Below the pieces are notes generated by a model. It did not search any database. It saw nothing but the letters and a program-made list of their open reading frames with translations, and was not told the origin of the DNA. This document shows, in pieces, positions 7,237 through 14,499 of a DNA stretch of 14,667 bases. Where the stretch lies: NCBI GenBank assembly GCA_002314635.1, contig DCGQ01000022.1, positions 1 through 14,667 of the forward strand. The letters run 5' to 3'. The translations under genes were made by a program, and so were the position numbers. This stretch comes from Clostridiales bacterium UBA1774 (GTDB taxonomy: Bacteria > Bacillota > Clostridia > Oscillospirales > Oscillospiraceae). Position 1 is the stretch's first letter. Each line of letters opens with the position of its first letter.

Positions 7237-7553
7237 CGCATTCCTTTCTGATCATTCTGGTGATGGCGGCAGTGACCTTTCTCATCCGCCTGTGTCCGTT
7301 TCTGTTTTTCGGCAGAGGCCGACAGGCGCCCCGCTGGGTGCATACGCTGGGAAAGCTGCTGCCCCCGGCCTGTATGAGCGTGCTGGTGGTGTACTGCGTG
7401 CGGAATGTGGAGATCGCCGCCGGTTCCCACGGGATCCCGGAGCTGATCGGCATTGCCGCGGCTATGGCGCTGCACGCATGGAAGCGGAATACGCTGCTGT
7501 CCATCGGGGTGAGTACGGCGCTGTACATGGCGCTGGTGCAGCTGGTGTTCTGA
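7233..7553 (+). CDS. azlD: Branched-chain amino acid exporter, small subunit (AzlD/YgaH family)
   Basis: Small membrane partner of AzlC; both subunits are needed for export in studied homologues. 106 residues, typical for the family. It starts at the ATG that overlaps the azlC stop by four bases, with GGAGGCGG upstream inside azlC. Four hydrophobic segments are visible: FLIILVMAAVTFLIRLCPFLFF at the start (carrying the R-x-x-P-F motif typical of AzlD), LGKLLPPACMSVLVVYCV, LIGIAAAMALHAW and NTLLSIGVSTALYMALVQLVF. The first segment is followed by the usual G-R-x-x-P-x-W-V stretch. A strong terminator 50 bases downstream ends the operon. Confidence 0.92.
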   Translation: MTHSFLIILVMAAVTFLIRLCPFLFFGRGRQAPRWVHTLGKLLPPACMSVLVVYCVRNVEIAAGSHGIPELIGIAAAMALHAWKRNTLLSIGVSTALYMALVQLVF

Positions 7554-7604
7554 CGGAGAGAGAAGCACGGAGCATGGAGGGTTTTCGGAAAGCAAAAACG
7601 AATC

Positions 7605-7645
7605 AAAAGGCCGGACAGCAAGAAACTGCTGCCCGGCCTTTTTCG
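7605..7645. terminator. Bidirectional terminator between azlD and the mgtC-like gene
   Basis: A 16-bp stem (7605-7620 with 7627-7642, one mismatch) has a 6-base loop AGAAAC. AAAA on one side and TTTT on the other flank the GC-rich stem, so it works in both directions. The mgtC-like gene stops 10 bases beyond it. Confidence 0.9.
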
Positions 7646-7652
7646 ATTGGAA

Positions 7653-8351
7653 TCACACATTCAGCGTCCGCACGGAACGGACATTCGGGTACTCGGACAG
7701 TCTGGCGATGACCTCCTGATATGCCGTTTTCCCCGGCATGGTGATGGTGTAAATATTGGTATACAGATTTTGCCCGTCCGACTGGGTTTCCGCATGGAAA
7801 TTCTGATCCAGTACCTTGATATCCATTTCGGAAAACATCTCCTTAAAAAAGTCCATGGTTTCCGTGCGGTGAATGAACTGAACCTCCAGCCGCTTATAGG
7901 TGTTCACATGAATGACCTGCTGCATCAGCCGCAGGACGATCATGATGATGGCACAGGCGAAAAGCGGCATGAAGATATGCCCGGCACCCACGATCAGACC
8001 CAGACAGGCCGTACACCAGAGGGACGCCGCCGTTGTCAGTCCGACGATCTTCCGATCGGACACGATGATGGTTCCAGCGCCCAGAAAGCCAATACCGGAA
8101 ACCACCGCAGAGGTGATTCGGCCCATGCTGACATTGATCTGCGGATTGCCAAGCTGCGCCACATCGGCGACATAATACTGCTCCAAGAGACTGATGAGCG
8201 CAGCGCCGATACAGACCAGAACATGGGTCCGCATTCCGGCCGGGCGGCTTTTCTTCTCCCGTTCAATGCCGATGATTGCACCGATCAGAACCGCCAGCGA
8301 CAGACGCAAAGCCACCTGACCGATATCAAGCGTTTCACCAAACTGAATCAA
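7653..8351 (-). CDS. MgtC/SapB family membrane protein
   Basis: Membrane protein of the MgtC/SapB family; MgtC of Salmonella lowers cellular ATP by acting on the F1Fo synthase and supports growth at low magnesium, but many Gram-positive members are uncharacterised, so that role should not be assumed here. 232 residues. Visible signatures: RLSLAVLIGAIIGIEREKK with the conserved helix-1 Arg/Glu, PAGMRTHVLVCIGAALISL, SGIGFLGAGTII and GLTTAASLWCTACLGLIVG, then a hydrophobic helix and a cytoplasmic C-terminal domain (about 150-232) that resembles an ACT-like fold, as in full-length members. The start is TTG at 8351, with AAGGAG 8 bases upstream; no ATG fits. It lies 68 bases after the oxidoreductase stop with no clear promoter between, so co-transcription with that gene is likely. 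Confidence 0.9.
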   Translation of the reverse strand: MIQFGETLDIGQVALRLSLAVLIGAIIGIEREKKSRPAGMRTHVLVCIGAALISLLEQYYVADVAQLGNPQINVSMGRITSAVVSGIGFLGAGTIIVSDRKIVGLTTAASLWCTACLGLIVGAGHIFMPLFACAIIMIVLRLMQQVIHVNTYKRLEVQFIHRTETMDFFKEMFSEMDIKVLDQNFHAETQSDGQNLYTNIYTITMPGKTAYQEVIARLSEYPNVRSVRTLNV

Positions 8352-8365
8352 GCTCTCAACTCCTT

Positions 8366-8384
8366 TGACCGAGGGGGACGGTCA
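8366..8384 (-). promoter_or_regulatory. Small hairpin abutting the ribosome site of the mgtC-like gene
   Basis: In the minus-strand transcript TGACCG-TCCCCCT-CGGTCA forms a 6-bp stem with a pyrimidine loop, ending directly against AAGGAG (8365-8360). It could tune translation. It lacks a T run, so it is not a terminator. Confidence 0.4.
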
Positions 8385-8419
8385 GACATACATTCATCCG
8401 ATGACCCCTTACACGCCGG

Positions 8420-10411
8420 TTACATATACCCTGCGGCGGAGAGGGCACCGGAGGTGGCGGCAGCCACATTCTTGCCCACGTACAGGCAGTCGCCGATCAG
8501 GAAGGCGTTGGTTTCCGGACAGGCGCGGCGCAGCGCGTCCGCTTCCTTCCAACGGGCCTTGACGCCCATGGCCAGCAGTACCGTGTCTGCGGGGATGGAG
8601 ACCTCCTCGCCGGTCTGGGTATTTACGCAGCGCACCGCATCGTCCGTGATCTCGGAAAGCTTGTGACCCAGCCGCACATCCAGCTCCAGCTCCTTGATCA
8701 GCGTCCGGAATTCCGCAGCGCCGCCGCTGGCGGATTTGTCCAGACTGGCATAGCTGTTCAGCAGCTCAATGACCGTCACATCCTTGCCGGCCCGCTTCAG
8801 GTCGATGGCGGCTTCCAGACCCACCGCGCCTGCGCCCACAATGACCACCTTCTGACCGCAGGGCACCTCGCCCGCGTCCGCTTCCGGCGCCCAGTGTACG
8901 TGAGGCTTGTGAATGCCCGGCAGCTCGGGCACCAGCGGGTCTGCGCCGATGGCGATGATCAGTCCGTCATACTTCTCCTGCTCCAGCAGCTCCGGTGTGG
9001 CCTCCGTGTTCAGCAGAACCTTCGCGCCGCAGGTCACGGCCTGATTCTGCAGGTATTTCAGATAATCCGCCATGTCCTGCTTAAAGTCCGGCAGCGCGGC
9101 ATAGTTCAGGGCGCCGCCCAGCCGGTCGGACTTTTCGTACAGCGTCACATCATGACCGCGCTGGCAGAGGATCGCCGCGGCGGTGATGCCGCCGGGGCCG
9201 CCGCCGATGACGGCAACCTTCTTCTTCTCCGGCGCTTTCTGCACCCGACCCAGCGGGAACTCCGTCTCCCGGCCAAGGAAGGGGTTTACGGCACAGTGGA
9301 TGCAGCGATGCTCCGGAGGCGCACAATACTGGCAGCGCAGGCAGGGGCGATGCTCCGACTCCCGGCCTTCGGCGTATTTCCGGGGCATTTCCGGGTCTGC
9401 CAGCAGGGGACGGCACATGGACACGAAATCCGCCCAGCCGTTGGAAAGAATATATTCCGCACGCTCCAGATTCATGATGGAGCCTACGGTATTGATCAGC
9501 AGATCGGGGAACTCCTTTTTAATAGAGGCGGCGAAATGCACATTGAACTCCCGGGGCATCATGTAGTTCTGCCACCAGTATTTCATGTACTCAAACTCAC
9601 CGTGGATACCGGCGGACACATGGAGAATGTCGATCTTGTCCTTGATCAGTGCGATGTATTTCAGCGTTTCCTCGTAGCCCATGCCGCCGGGCTTGATCTC
9701 ATCGGCGGAGATGCGGGCCTCGATCACGAAATCCTCGCCGCACAGCTCCCGCACCCGGTCCAGAATCTCGATGGTGAACCGCGCCCGGTTTTCCAGACTG
9801 CCGCCGTATTCATCGGTGCGGAAATTATACAGCGGACTGGAGAACTGGCTGATCAGGTTGGCGTGGCCGCAGTGGATCATGGCCATCCGCATACCGGCCT
9901 TCTTGGCGCGAAGGGTGGCCTGCGCGTATTTCTCTACCGTCTGATGGATGTGCTCCCGGGTCATCTCAATGGTCTTCTGCGGCTCCCGGCCCATCTGCTT
10001 GGCGGACATCAGCTCCCAGGAGGAATAGTAGGAGGAGGGGGCATAGGCAGGCTTGCCGGTGCGGGAAAACTGACTGTCCTTGCCGCCGTGGTTGATCTCC
10101 AAAGAGGCGTGAGCGCCGTAGCCCTCGCACATCAGCGCAAACTTGCTCATGGGCAGAATGGCCTTGTCATCGGACATATCCAGCTGCAGTTCCTCGTTTT
10201 CACATTCGCTGATATCCACCATCACATTGCCCACGGACAGGATGGCTGCGCCGCCCTGGGCGATGGAGCGGTTCAGCGCCACGAACTCGTCCGTCACCAG
10301 ATGATCCGGACTGCAGAGATTCAGAGAAGGCGGTGCCAGCTCGATACGGTTTTTGAAGTCCACGCCCCGAATGCGGATCGGCGCGAATACATGCGGATAT
10401 TTAGAACCCAT
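8420..10411 (-). CDS. OYE-family Fe-S/FAD oxidoreductase (enoate/2,4-dienoyl-CoA reductase type)
   Basis: Multidomain flavoenzyme like E. coli FadH, BaiCD/BaiH and enoate reductases, which reduce carbon-carbon double bonds next to a carbonyl using NAD(P)H through FAD, a 4Fe-4S cluster and FMN. 663 residues from ATG 10411 (AGGAGG 9 bases upstream). Residues 1-340 form the FMN TIM barrel (FAPIRIRGVDFKNRIELAP; SPLYNFRTDEYGGSLENR). Cluster cysteines follow at 357, 360, 363 and 373, with an extra Cys370. FAD and NAD(P) Rossmann folds show GGGPGG (403) and GAGAVG (526). The C-terminus GDC-x-G is typical. The usual H-G-Y active-site motif reads H-A-N (183-185), while His270 is kept in the G-x-H position. 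The Cys spacing is shorter than FadH's CxxCxxxC-x11-C. It is divergent from a bicupin gene and followed by mgtC. Substrate not deducible: bile acids, steroids, bilins, phenylacrylates and fatty dienoates all remain possible. Confidence 0.9.
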   Translation of the reverse strand: MGSKYPHVFAPIRIRGVDFKNRIELAPPSLNLCSPDHLVTDEFVALNRSIAQGGAAILSVGNVMVDISECENEELQLDMSDDKAILPMSKFALMCEGYGAHASLEINHGGKDSQFSRTGKPAYAPSSYYSSWELMSAKQMGREPQKTIEMTREHIHQTVEKYAQATLRAKKAGMRMAMIHCGHANLISQFSSPLYNFRTDEYGGSLENRARFTIEILDRVRELCGEDFVIEARISADEIKPGGMGYEETLKYIALIKDKIDILHVSAGIHGEFEYMKYWWQNYMMPREFNVHFAASIKKEFPDLLINTVGSIMNLERAEYILSNGWADFVSMCRPLLADPEMPRKYAEGRESEHRPCLRCQYCAPPEHRCIHCAVNPFLGRETEFPLGRVQKAPEKKKVAVIGGGPGGITAAAILCQRGHDVTLYEKSDRLGGALNYAALPDFKQDMADYLKYLQNQAVTCGAKVLLNTEATPELLEQEKYDGLIIAIGADPLVPELPGIHKPHVHWAPEADAGEVPCGQKVVIVGAGAVGLEAAIDLKRAGKDVTVIELLNSYASLDKSASGGAAEFRTLIKELELDVRLGHKLSEITDDAVRCVNTQTGEEVSIPADTVLLAMGVKARWKEADALRRACPETNAFLIGDCLYVGKNVAAATSGALSAAGYM

Positions 10412-10445
10412 AAGAATGTACCTCCTATGTATAAATTTTTTTGTC

Positions 10446-10475
10446 AGTATAGCACAAATACGGCTCCTTTGTAAA
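10446..10475 (-). promoter_or_regulatory. Promoter of the OYE oxidoreductase gene
   Basis: Minus-strand TTTACA (10475-10470), 18-base spacer, TATACT (10451-10446) preceded by TGC, an extended -10. It sits 20 bases ahead of the AGGAGG ribosome site. Confidence 0.7.
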
Positions 10476-10510
10476 GTTTTGAAAAGCAGGTTTGCGGCGG
10501 AAATCGGGAA

Positions 10511-10539
10511 TTGACTTCGATCGGAAAAAATGATATTAT
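10511..10539 (+). promoter_or_regulatory. Promoter of the bicupin gene
   Basis: TTGACT (10511-10516), 17-base spacer, TATTAT (10534-10539), about 20 bases upstream of GGGAGG (10560-10565). It points away from the oxidoreductase promoter; the -35 boxes are 35 bases apart. Confidence 0.8.
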
Positions 10540-10571
10540 CGTTACAAAAATATAAAATAGGGAGGCTAGCC

Positions 10572-11462
10572 ATGAAATACGAAAAGTATGTGAAGGAAGT
10601 ACCGGTACAGGGGAGAAACGGCGTTTTCCGCCTGTATTCGGAGATGGACGGCAGCTTTCTCGGCTGGGACAGTATGTCCATCCGCTACGGTCTGGTGGAC
10701 AGCTGCGGTATGCTGCCGGAGGAGACAGACAAACTGCACACCCATGAATACGATCAGGTGGTCTGGTTCATCAGCGCCGATGCGGACGATATGCTGAATC
10801 TTGGCGCGGAGCTGGAGGTGGATCTGGGAGAGACCGGCATCCGGCATCGGATTGCCACACCCACCGCCGTGGTGGTGAAGGCTGGAACGCCCCATTTTTC
10901 CCCCATCGTCACCCATGTGGATCGGCCCTTCTTTGTGTTCGCCGTCAGCTGCACCGGGGAGTTTGCCGCGCAGGTCACGGATGCGGAAGCAAAGCCCGGC
11001 ACCGGTGACTGGTGCAAGTTCTTCGGCGAGTTTGCCCGCTGCATCCGCCCGCTGGCCTTTGCCGCCAATGACCCCTATCACTACGGATCCGCCCGGAATC
11101 AGGCCTCCGGCGGCATCTCCTCCCATACGGACGGCGCTTCCATCGGCGTGCCGCTGACCATGACATGGTCCACGCTGACCCAGCCGCACAATCTTGGCCC
11201 CTGGGGCGCGGACGGGAAGCACCATCCCCACGCCCATAAGGACTATGACGAAGCGCTGATCTACCTGAGCATGGACACGGACAACCTGACCGAGCTGCAC
11301 GGCGTTGCCGACTGCTGCATGGGCGAGGACGGGGAGGATCAGGAGCACTATCCCATGACGAAGGCTACCATCATGACCATGCAGAAGGATGTGTGGCATC
11401 TGCCGCTGACCTTTACGGAAGTAAACAGACCCATGGTGTTTATCACGTTGGGAAATCATTGA
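10572..11462 (+). CDS. Two-domain cupin protein (bicupin), function unknown
   Basis: Soluble 296-residue protein with two cupin metal-binding motifs. Domain 1 has KLHTHEYDQVVWFI (His56, His58, Gln62) and a distal VKAGTPHFSPI (His108). Domain 2 has KHHPHAHKDYDEALIYL (His220, His222, Glu227) and DVWHLPLTF (His276). Both sites keep the His-x-His plus distal His pattern, so both may bind a divalent metal. Start ATG 10572 is supported by GGGAGG 6 bases upstream; an upstream in-frame ATG at 10530 overlaps the promoter and is rejected. No signal peptide. Bicupins include dioxygenases, oxalate decarboxylases and isomerases, but an oxygen-using role is unlikely in an anaerobe; an isomerase, decarboxylase or small-molecule binding role is more plausible. 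The divergent OYE reductase shares its control region, suggesting a common substrate. A terminator follows. Confidence 0.85.
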   Translation: MKYEKYVKEVPVQGRNGVFRLYSEMDGSFLGWDSMSIRYGLVDSCGMLPEETDKLHTHEYDQVVWFISADADDMLNLGAELEVDLGETGIRHRIATPTAVVVKAGTPHFSPIVTHVDRPFFVFAVSCTGEFAAQVTDAEAKPGTGDWCKFFGEFARCIRPLAFAANDPYHYGSARNQASGGISSHTDGASIGVPLTMTWSTLTQPHNLGPWGADGKHHPHAHKDYDEALIYLSMDTDNLTELHGVADCCMGEDGEDQEHYPMTKATIMTMQKDVWHLPLTFTEVNRPMVFITLGNH

Positions 11463-11479
11463 ATTTTTAATCACAGCTT

Positions 11480-11513
11480 CGCCGGGCGGGAGAAATCCTG
11501 CCCGGCGTTTTTT
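11480..11513 (+). terminator. Intrinsic terminator after the bicupin gene
   Basis: CGCCGGGCGGG (11480-11490) pairs with CCTGCCCGGCG (11497-11507), one G-U, 6-base loop AGAAAT, followed by six Ts (11508-11513). Textbook rho-independent form. Confidence 0.95.
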
Positions 11514-11544
11514 CAGAGTTTTGCGTCAAAAAACGGGGAAATGC

Positions 11545-11573
11545 TTGTGTATCGGAGAAAATTCTGTTATAAT
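11545..11573 (+). promoter_or_regulatory. Promoter of the foldase gene with palindrome over the -10 box
   Basis: TTGTGT (11545-11550), 17-base spacer, TATAAT (11568-11573). The -10 is embedded in a 7+1+7 palindrome, CTGTTAT-A-ATAACAG (11564-11578), which could be an operator; no regulator is known. Transcription should start near 11580. Confidence 0.75.
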
Positions 11574-11583
11574 AACAGAGATT

Positions 11584-11613
11584 TTTTCGCCGCAGGCATT
11601 TTGGCGGCGAAAA
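11584..11613 (+). promoter_or_regulatory. Stem-loop at the 5' end of the foldase mRNA
   Basis: TTTTCGCCGC (11584-11593) pairs perfectly with GCGGCGAAAA (11604-11613) around a 10-base loop. It would lie within the first few bases of the transcript, 19 bases before the AAGGAG ribosome site at 11633-11638. It may protect or regulate the mRNA; no known riboswitch is recognised. Confidence 0.55.
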
Positions 11614-11646
11614 CAGAAAACAGACCGAATATAAGGAGAATCAAAA

Positions 11647-12831
11647 ATGAAAAAATTTTCAGCTTTGATCGTGGTGCTGGCGCTGTGCCTTGCCTGCCTT
11701 GCAGGCTGCGGCGGGAATGCGGACAGCCAGCCTGCGGCCAGTGCGAGCCCGACAGAAACCGCCGTGTCCACCGCCGCACCGGATGCAGAAACCGGGGATA
11801 GTACGGTGCTGTCCACGGAAGCTGCGCTGACCATCGGCGACAGAGCGTATACTGTGGCAGAATGCAATATCTATTTCGCCTGTGCCTACTATGATTTTAT
11901 GGACACCTACGGCAGCTATGCCTCCATGTTCGGTTTGGACACCTCTACCGGTCTGGCCGGTCTGAAGGAACAGGCCTGTGACTATTCCTCTGACGGTACA
12001 TGGTTCGGCTATTTCATGGATTCTGCCGTCAGCATGATGACACAGGTGCAGGCGCTCACCACGTATGCCGCGGAGAACGGCATCGCGCTTTCCGATGAGA
12101 TGCTCGGCGATATTGACAGTATGTTCGATGAGCTGGACAGCGTGACTGCGGAGTACGGCTATGAAAGCGGCGACGCCTATCTTGTGGACGCCTACGGCCC
12201 GGGCGTTACCCGGGAGCTTTACCGCGCCTACGCCCTTGACGCATCTCTGGCGGATGAGGCCTACTATACCTTCGTGGAAGGACTCAGCTTCACCGAGGAG
12301 GAGCTTGCGGAGCATTATGCCCAGATGGGTTATGAGGGTGAGGACAACGACTACCCGCTTACCGCCATGCGCCATATTCTAATCATGGCCGAGGAGGATG
12401 AAAACGGCGAGTACACGGATGAGGCCATCGCGGCAGCGCATGCGGCAGCGGAGGAACTGTATCAGATCTGGAAGGACGGCGAGCAGACCGAGGAAAGCTT
12501 CGCGGAACTGGCAGAGCAGTACACCGATGACGGCGGTTCCATGGACAACGGCGGTCTGTACGAGGATATCTACAAGGATCAGATGGTGGACGGCATCAAC
12601 AACTGGCTGTTTGAGGAAGGCAGAGCAGCGGGGGATACCGCTGTGATCGACAACAACGGCAGCTATGTGGGAACCCACATCGTCTATTTCGTGGGACAGG
12701 GCGAGCTGTACAGCACCGCGCTTGCCCGGGAAGACCTGATGGATACCGTAATTTCGGACTGGTTTGAAGGCCTGACGGCAGACTGCACCACGGAGCAGGG
12801 CACCGCTTACGATCAGGTCGGCAATTTCTGA
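11647..12831 (+). CDS. Lipoprotein foldase, parvulin-type peptidyl-prolyl isomerase (PrsA/SurA-like)
   Basis: Exported, membrane-anchored folding catalyst: parvulin domains isomerise peptidyl-proline bonds and PrsA-type lipoproteins help secreted proteins fold outside the membrane. 394 residues. The N-terminus is a lipoprotein signal ending in lipobox LAGC (Cys21), followed by an Ala/Ser/Thr linker to about residue 58. A helical SurA-N-like region (about 60-240) follows. The parvulin domain (about 241-355) shows RHILIMAEED, FAELAEQYTDDGGSMDNGGLY, and THIVYFVG near the end. The insert between RHIL and FAELA is a normal helix. The mature part is strongly acidic, with an unusual number of Tyr and Asp/Glu. 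Start ATG 11647 has AAGGAG 8 bases upstream. Monocistronic, with its own promoter and terminator. A role in folding the S-layer attached proteins encoded nearby is attractive but only inference. Called prsA-like, not proven PrsA. Confidence 0.88.
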   Translation: MKKFSALIVVLALCLACLAGCGGNADSQPAASASPTETAVSTAAPDAETGDSTVLSTEAALTIGDRAYTVAECNIYFACAYYDFMDTYGSYASMFGLDTSTGLAGLKEQACDYSSDGTWFGYFMDSAVSMMTQVQALTTYAAENGIALSDEMLGDIDSMFDELDSVTAEYGYESGDAYLVDAYGPGVTRELYRAYALDASLADEAYYTFVEGLSFTEEELAEHYAQMGYEGEDNDYPLTAMRHILIMAEEDENGEYTDEAIAAAHAAAEELYQIWKDGEQTEESFAELAEQYTDDGGSMDNGGLYEDIYKDQMVDGINNWLFEEGRAAGDTAVIDNNGSYVGTHIVYFVGQGELYSTALAREDLMDTVISDWFEGLTADCTTEQGTAYDQVGNF

Positions 12832-12854
12832 GTTTTTATTTTCTGACAAAGTGT

Positions 12855-12899
12855 GCTGAGCCGCTTCCGGAGCCGGAAACGGCTCAGCTTTTATCTTTT
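12855..12899 (+). terminator. Intrinsic terminator after the foldase gene
   Basis: GCTGAGCCG (12855-12863) pairs with CGGCTCAGC (12880-12888), and after one mismatch TTCC pairs with GGAA, closing a small loop. A T-rich tract TTTTATCTTTT follows. Confidence 0.9.
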
Positions 12900-12910
12900 C
12901 GCATCCTGCC

Positions 12911-12939
12911 TTGTATTACCCTGTCTGCCGTGATATAAT
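12911..12939 (+). promoter_or_regulatory. Promoter of the SGNH hydrolase gene
   Basis: TTGTAT (12911-12916), 17-base spacer, perfect TATAAT (12934-12939) with an upstream TGA giving an extended -10. It lies 17 bases ahead of the AGGAGG ribosome site. Confidence 0.85.
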
Positions 12940-12966
12940 ATGCAATAACTAAATATAGGAGGCAGT

Positions 12967-14460
12967 ATGATGAAAAGACGGATTCTGTCATTTGCAATGG
13001 TACTGTGTCTGATGCTGACGCTGCTCTGCGGCAGCGCCGGTGCAGAACAATATGACTATGTGGCGCTGGGAGATTCCATTGCCGCCGGATACGGGCTGGA
13101 AGGCTTTGGCGCGGTGGCCGGAGAGTCCGGCGAGCTGGTTTTCACCGTGCCGGACGGCTGTTTTCCCAGCATCATTGCCGGGGAACTGGGTTACAAGCTG
13201 GCGAATCTGGCCGTCAGCGGTGACGATACCGCGGCACTGCTGGAGCGCATGGAAACGGAGCAGTATTCCCGGTCGGTGAAGGCTGCGGAGCTGATCACGC
13301 TAACCATCGGTTCCAATGACATTCTGGTGCCGGTGATGGAAAAGCTTGCGGAAAAGTATATGCCCGTGATCATGGAACGTCTTCTGCAGACGGAAGCCGA
13401 TGAGAAAACCGAACAGGAGATCCAGTCGGCAGACAGTGTGCAGCAGCTGTTTGAGGTGATTCAGGGGCTGAATGATTATCTGTGCTCTGACGAGATGGCG
13501 CAGGTGCTGGACGCGCAGGTGGAGCAGTTCAAGGTGAACTGGAATACGATCATTGATACCCTCCGTGCGTGGAACCCGGATGCGGTGCTGATCGTCACCA
13601 ACTACTATAATCCCTATGCCATGATGAATCTGAATATCGGCTATATCGGCCTGAATCTGAACATCGGCAATATGGCACAGAGGTATCTGGATCAGATGAA
13701 CGCCTATATTACGGAGAATGAGCGGAACGGGGAGCTCTACACCGTGGCGGATGTGACAGAAACCTCCACGAATGTGAAGCTGGATATGGCCGCGCTCTCC
13801 GGTGCCATGTTCGGCGCGGAAGTGGATCTGACTAATGCGATCAATCTGGATCCCCATCCCGATGCAGCCGGTCATGTTTACTTTGCCGAACAGATCAAGG
13901 CTGCACTGGGCGTCATGCCCGCGATCGTGTTCCCGGATGTGCAGGCGGGAATCTGGTATGAGGATCCGGTCAGCTTCGTAGCGGGTCGTGGACTGATCGT
14001 TGGCGATGAAGCAGGCCGCTTCAATCCGGATGCGCCTATGACGCTGGCACAGTACATGACAGTGCTGTACCGCTATGCCCGTGCCGCCGCTCCGACGGTG
14101 ATCCCTGAAAAGGCTACCACTGGCGAAAACTGGAAGGAAGCCGCAGAATACATGAATGCGATCCTGATGGACGGGTGCTACGAGAATCTTTCTGACAACA
14201 TGAGCCGCTATCAGATGGCGGATATCACGGCCGCCGCCATGAAGCTGCTGGAAACTGCCGGAAAAACCATGAATACCCGGGAGACCCACGGCTTCAGCGA
14301 TGTGACGGACAACGAAAATGTGCTGTTTCTGGAGAGCATCTACGGGATCGACGGCTACGCGCAGAAGGACGGAACCTATACCTTTGAGGGTGAAAACTCC
14401 ATCAAACGCGCAGAGGTTGCCAAGGTGCTGTTCAATATCATCACGAAATCCGCTGCCTGA
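12967..14460 (+). CDS. Secreted SGNH/GDSL hydrolase with C-terminal SLH repeats
   Basis: Surface esterase or acylhydrolase fused to a cell-wall anchor. 497 residues. A signal peptide covers about residues 1-26 (cleavage after AGA likely). The SGNH domain (about 29-315) has block I LGDSIAAGYG (Ser37), block II Gly in LAVSGDD, block III TIGSND (Asn117) and block V LDPHPDAAGH (Asp295, His297), so the catalytic residues are complete. Residues 321-495 hold three SLH-like repeats: FPDVQAGIWYEDPVSFVAGRG with FNPDAPMTLAQYM, a degenerate middle copy, and FSDVTDNENV ending in FEGENSIKRAEVAKVL. AGGAGG (12957-12962) is 4 bases from ATG 12967 and 7 from ATG 12970, so the second Met may be the real start. 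Family substrates include lipids, acetylated glycans and peptidoglycan O-acetyl groups; which one is unknown. Own promoter and terminator. Confidence 0.92.
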   Translation: MMKRRILSFAMVLCLMLTLLCGSAGAEQYDYVALGDSIAAGYGLEGFGAVAGESGELVFTVPDGCFPSIIAGELGYKLANLAVSGDDTAALLERMETEQYSRSVKAAELITLTIGSNDILVPVMEKLAEKYMPVIMERLLQTEADEKTEQEIQSADSVQQLFEVIQGLNDYLCSDEMAQVLDAQVEQFKVNWNTIIDTLRAWNPDAVLIVTNYYNPYAMMNLNIGYIGLNLNIGNMAQRYLDQMNAYITENERNGELYTVADVTETSTNVKLDMAALSGAMFGAEVDLTNAINLDPHPDAAGHVYFAEQIKAALGVMPAIVFPDVQAGIWYEDPVSFVAGRGLIVGDEAGRFNPDAPMTLAQYMTVLYRYARAAAPTVIPEKATTGENWKEAAEYMNAILMDGCYENLSDNMSRYQMADITAAAMKLLETAGKTMNTRETHGFSDVTDNENVLFLESIYGIDGYAQKDGTYTFEGENSIKRAEVAKVLFNIITKSAA

Positions 14461-14499
14461 GGCAGAGATAACAGCAGACAGTTTATCATTTTGAATCTG

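Noticed and set aside
8663..10474. 603-codon plus-strand open frame opposite the OYE oxidoreductase
   Set aside because: Antisense shadow; the minus strand encodes a full multidomain enzyme with cofactor motifs.
10412..10681. Possible 90-residue N-terminal extension of the oxidoreductase
   Set aside because: The extension would cover the promoter and ribosome site of this gene and the start of the divergent bicupin; the family begins at the M-G-S-K start with AGGAGG ahead of it.
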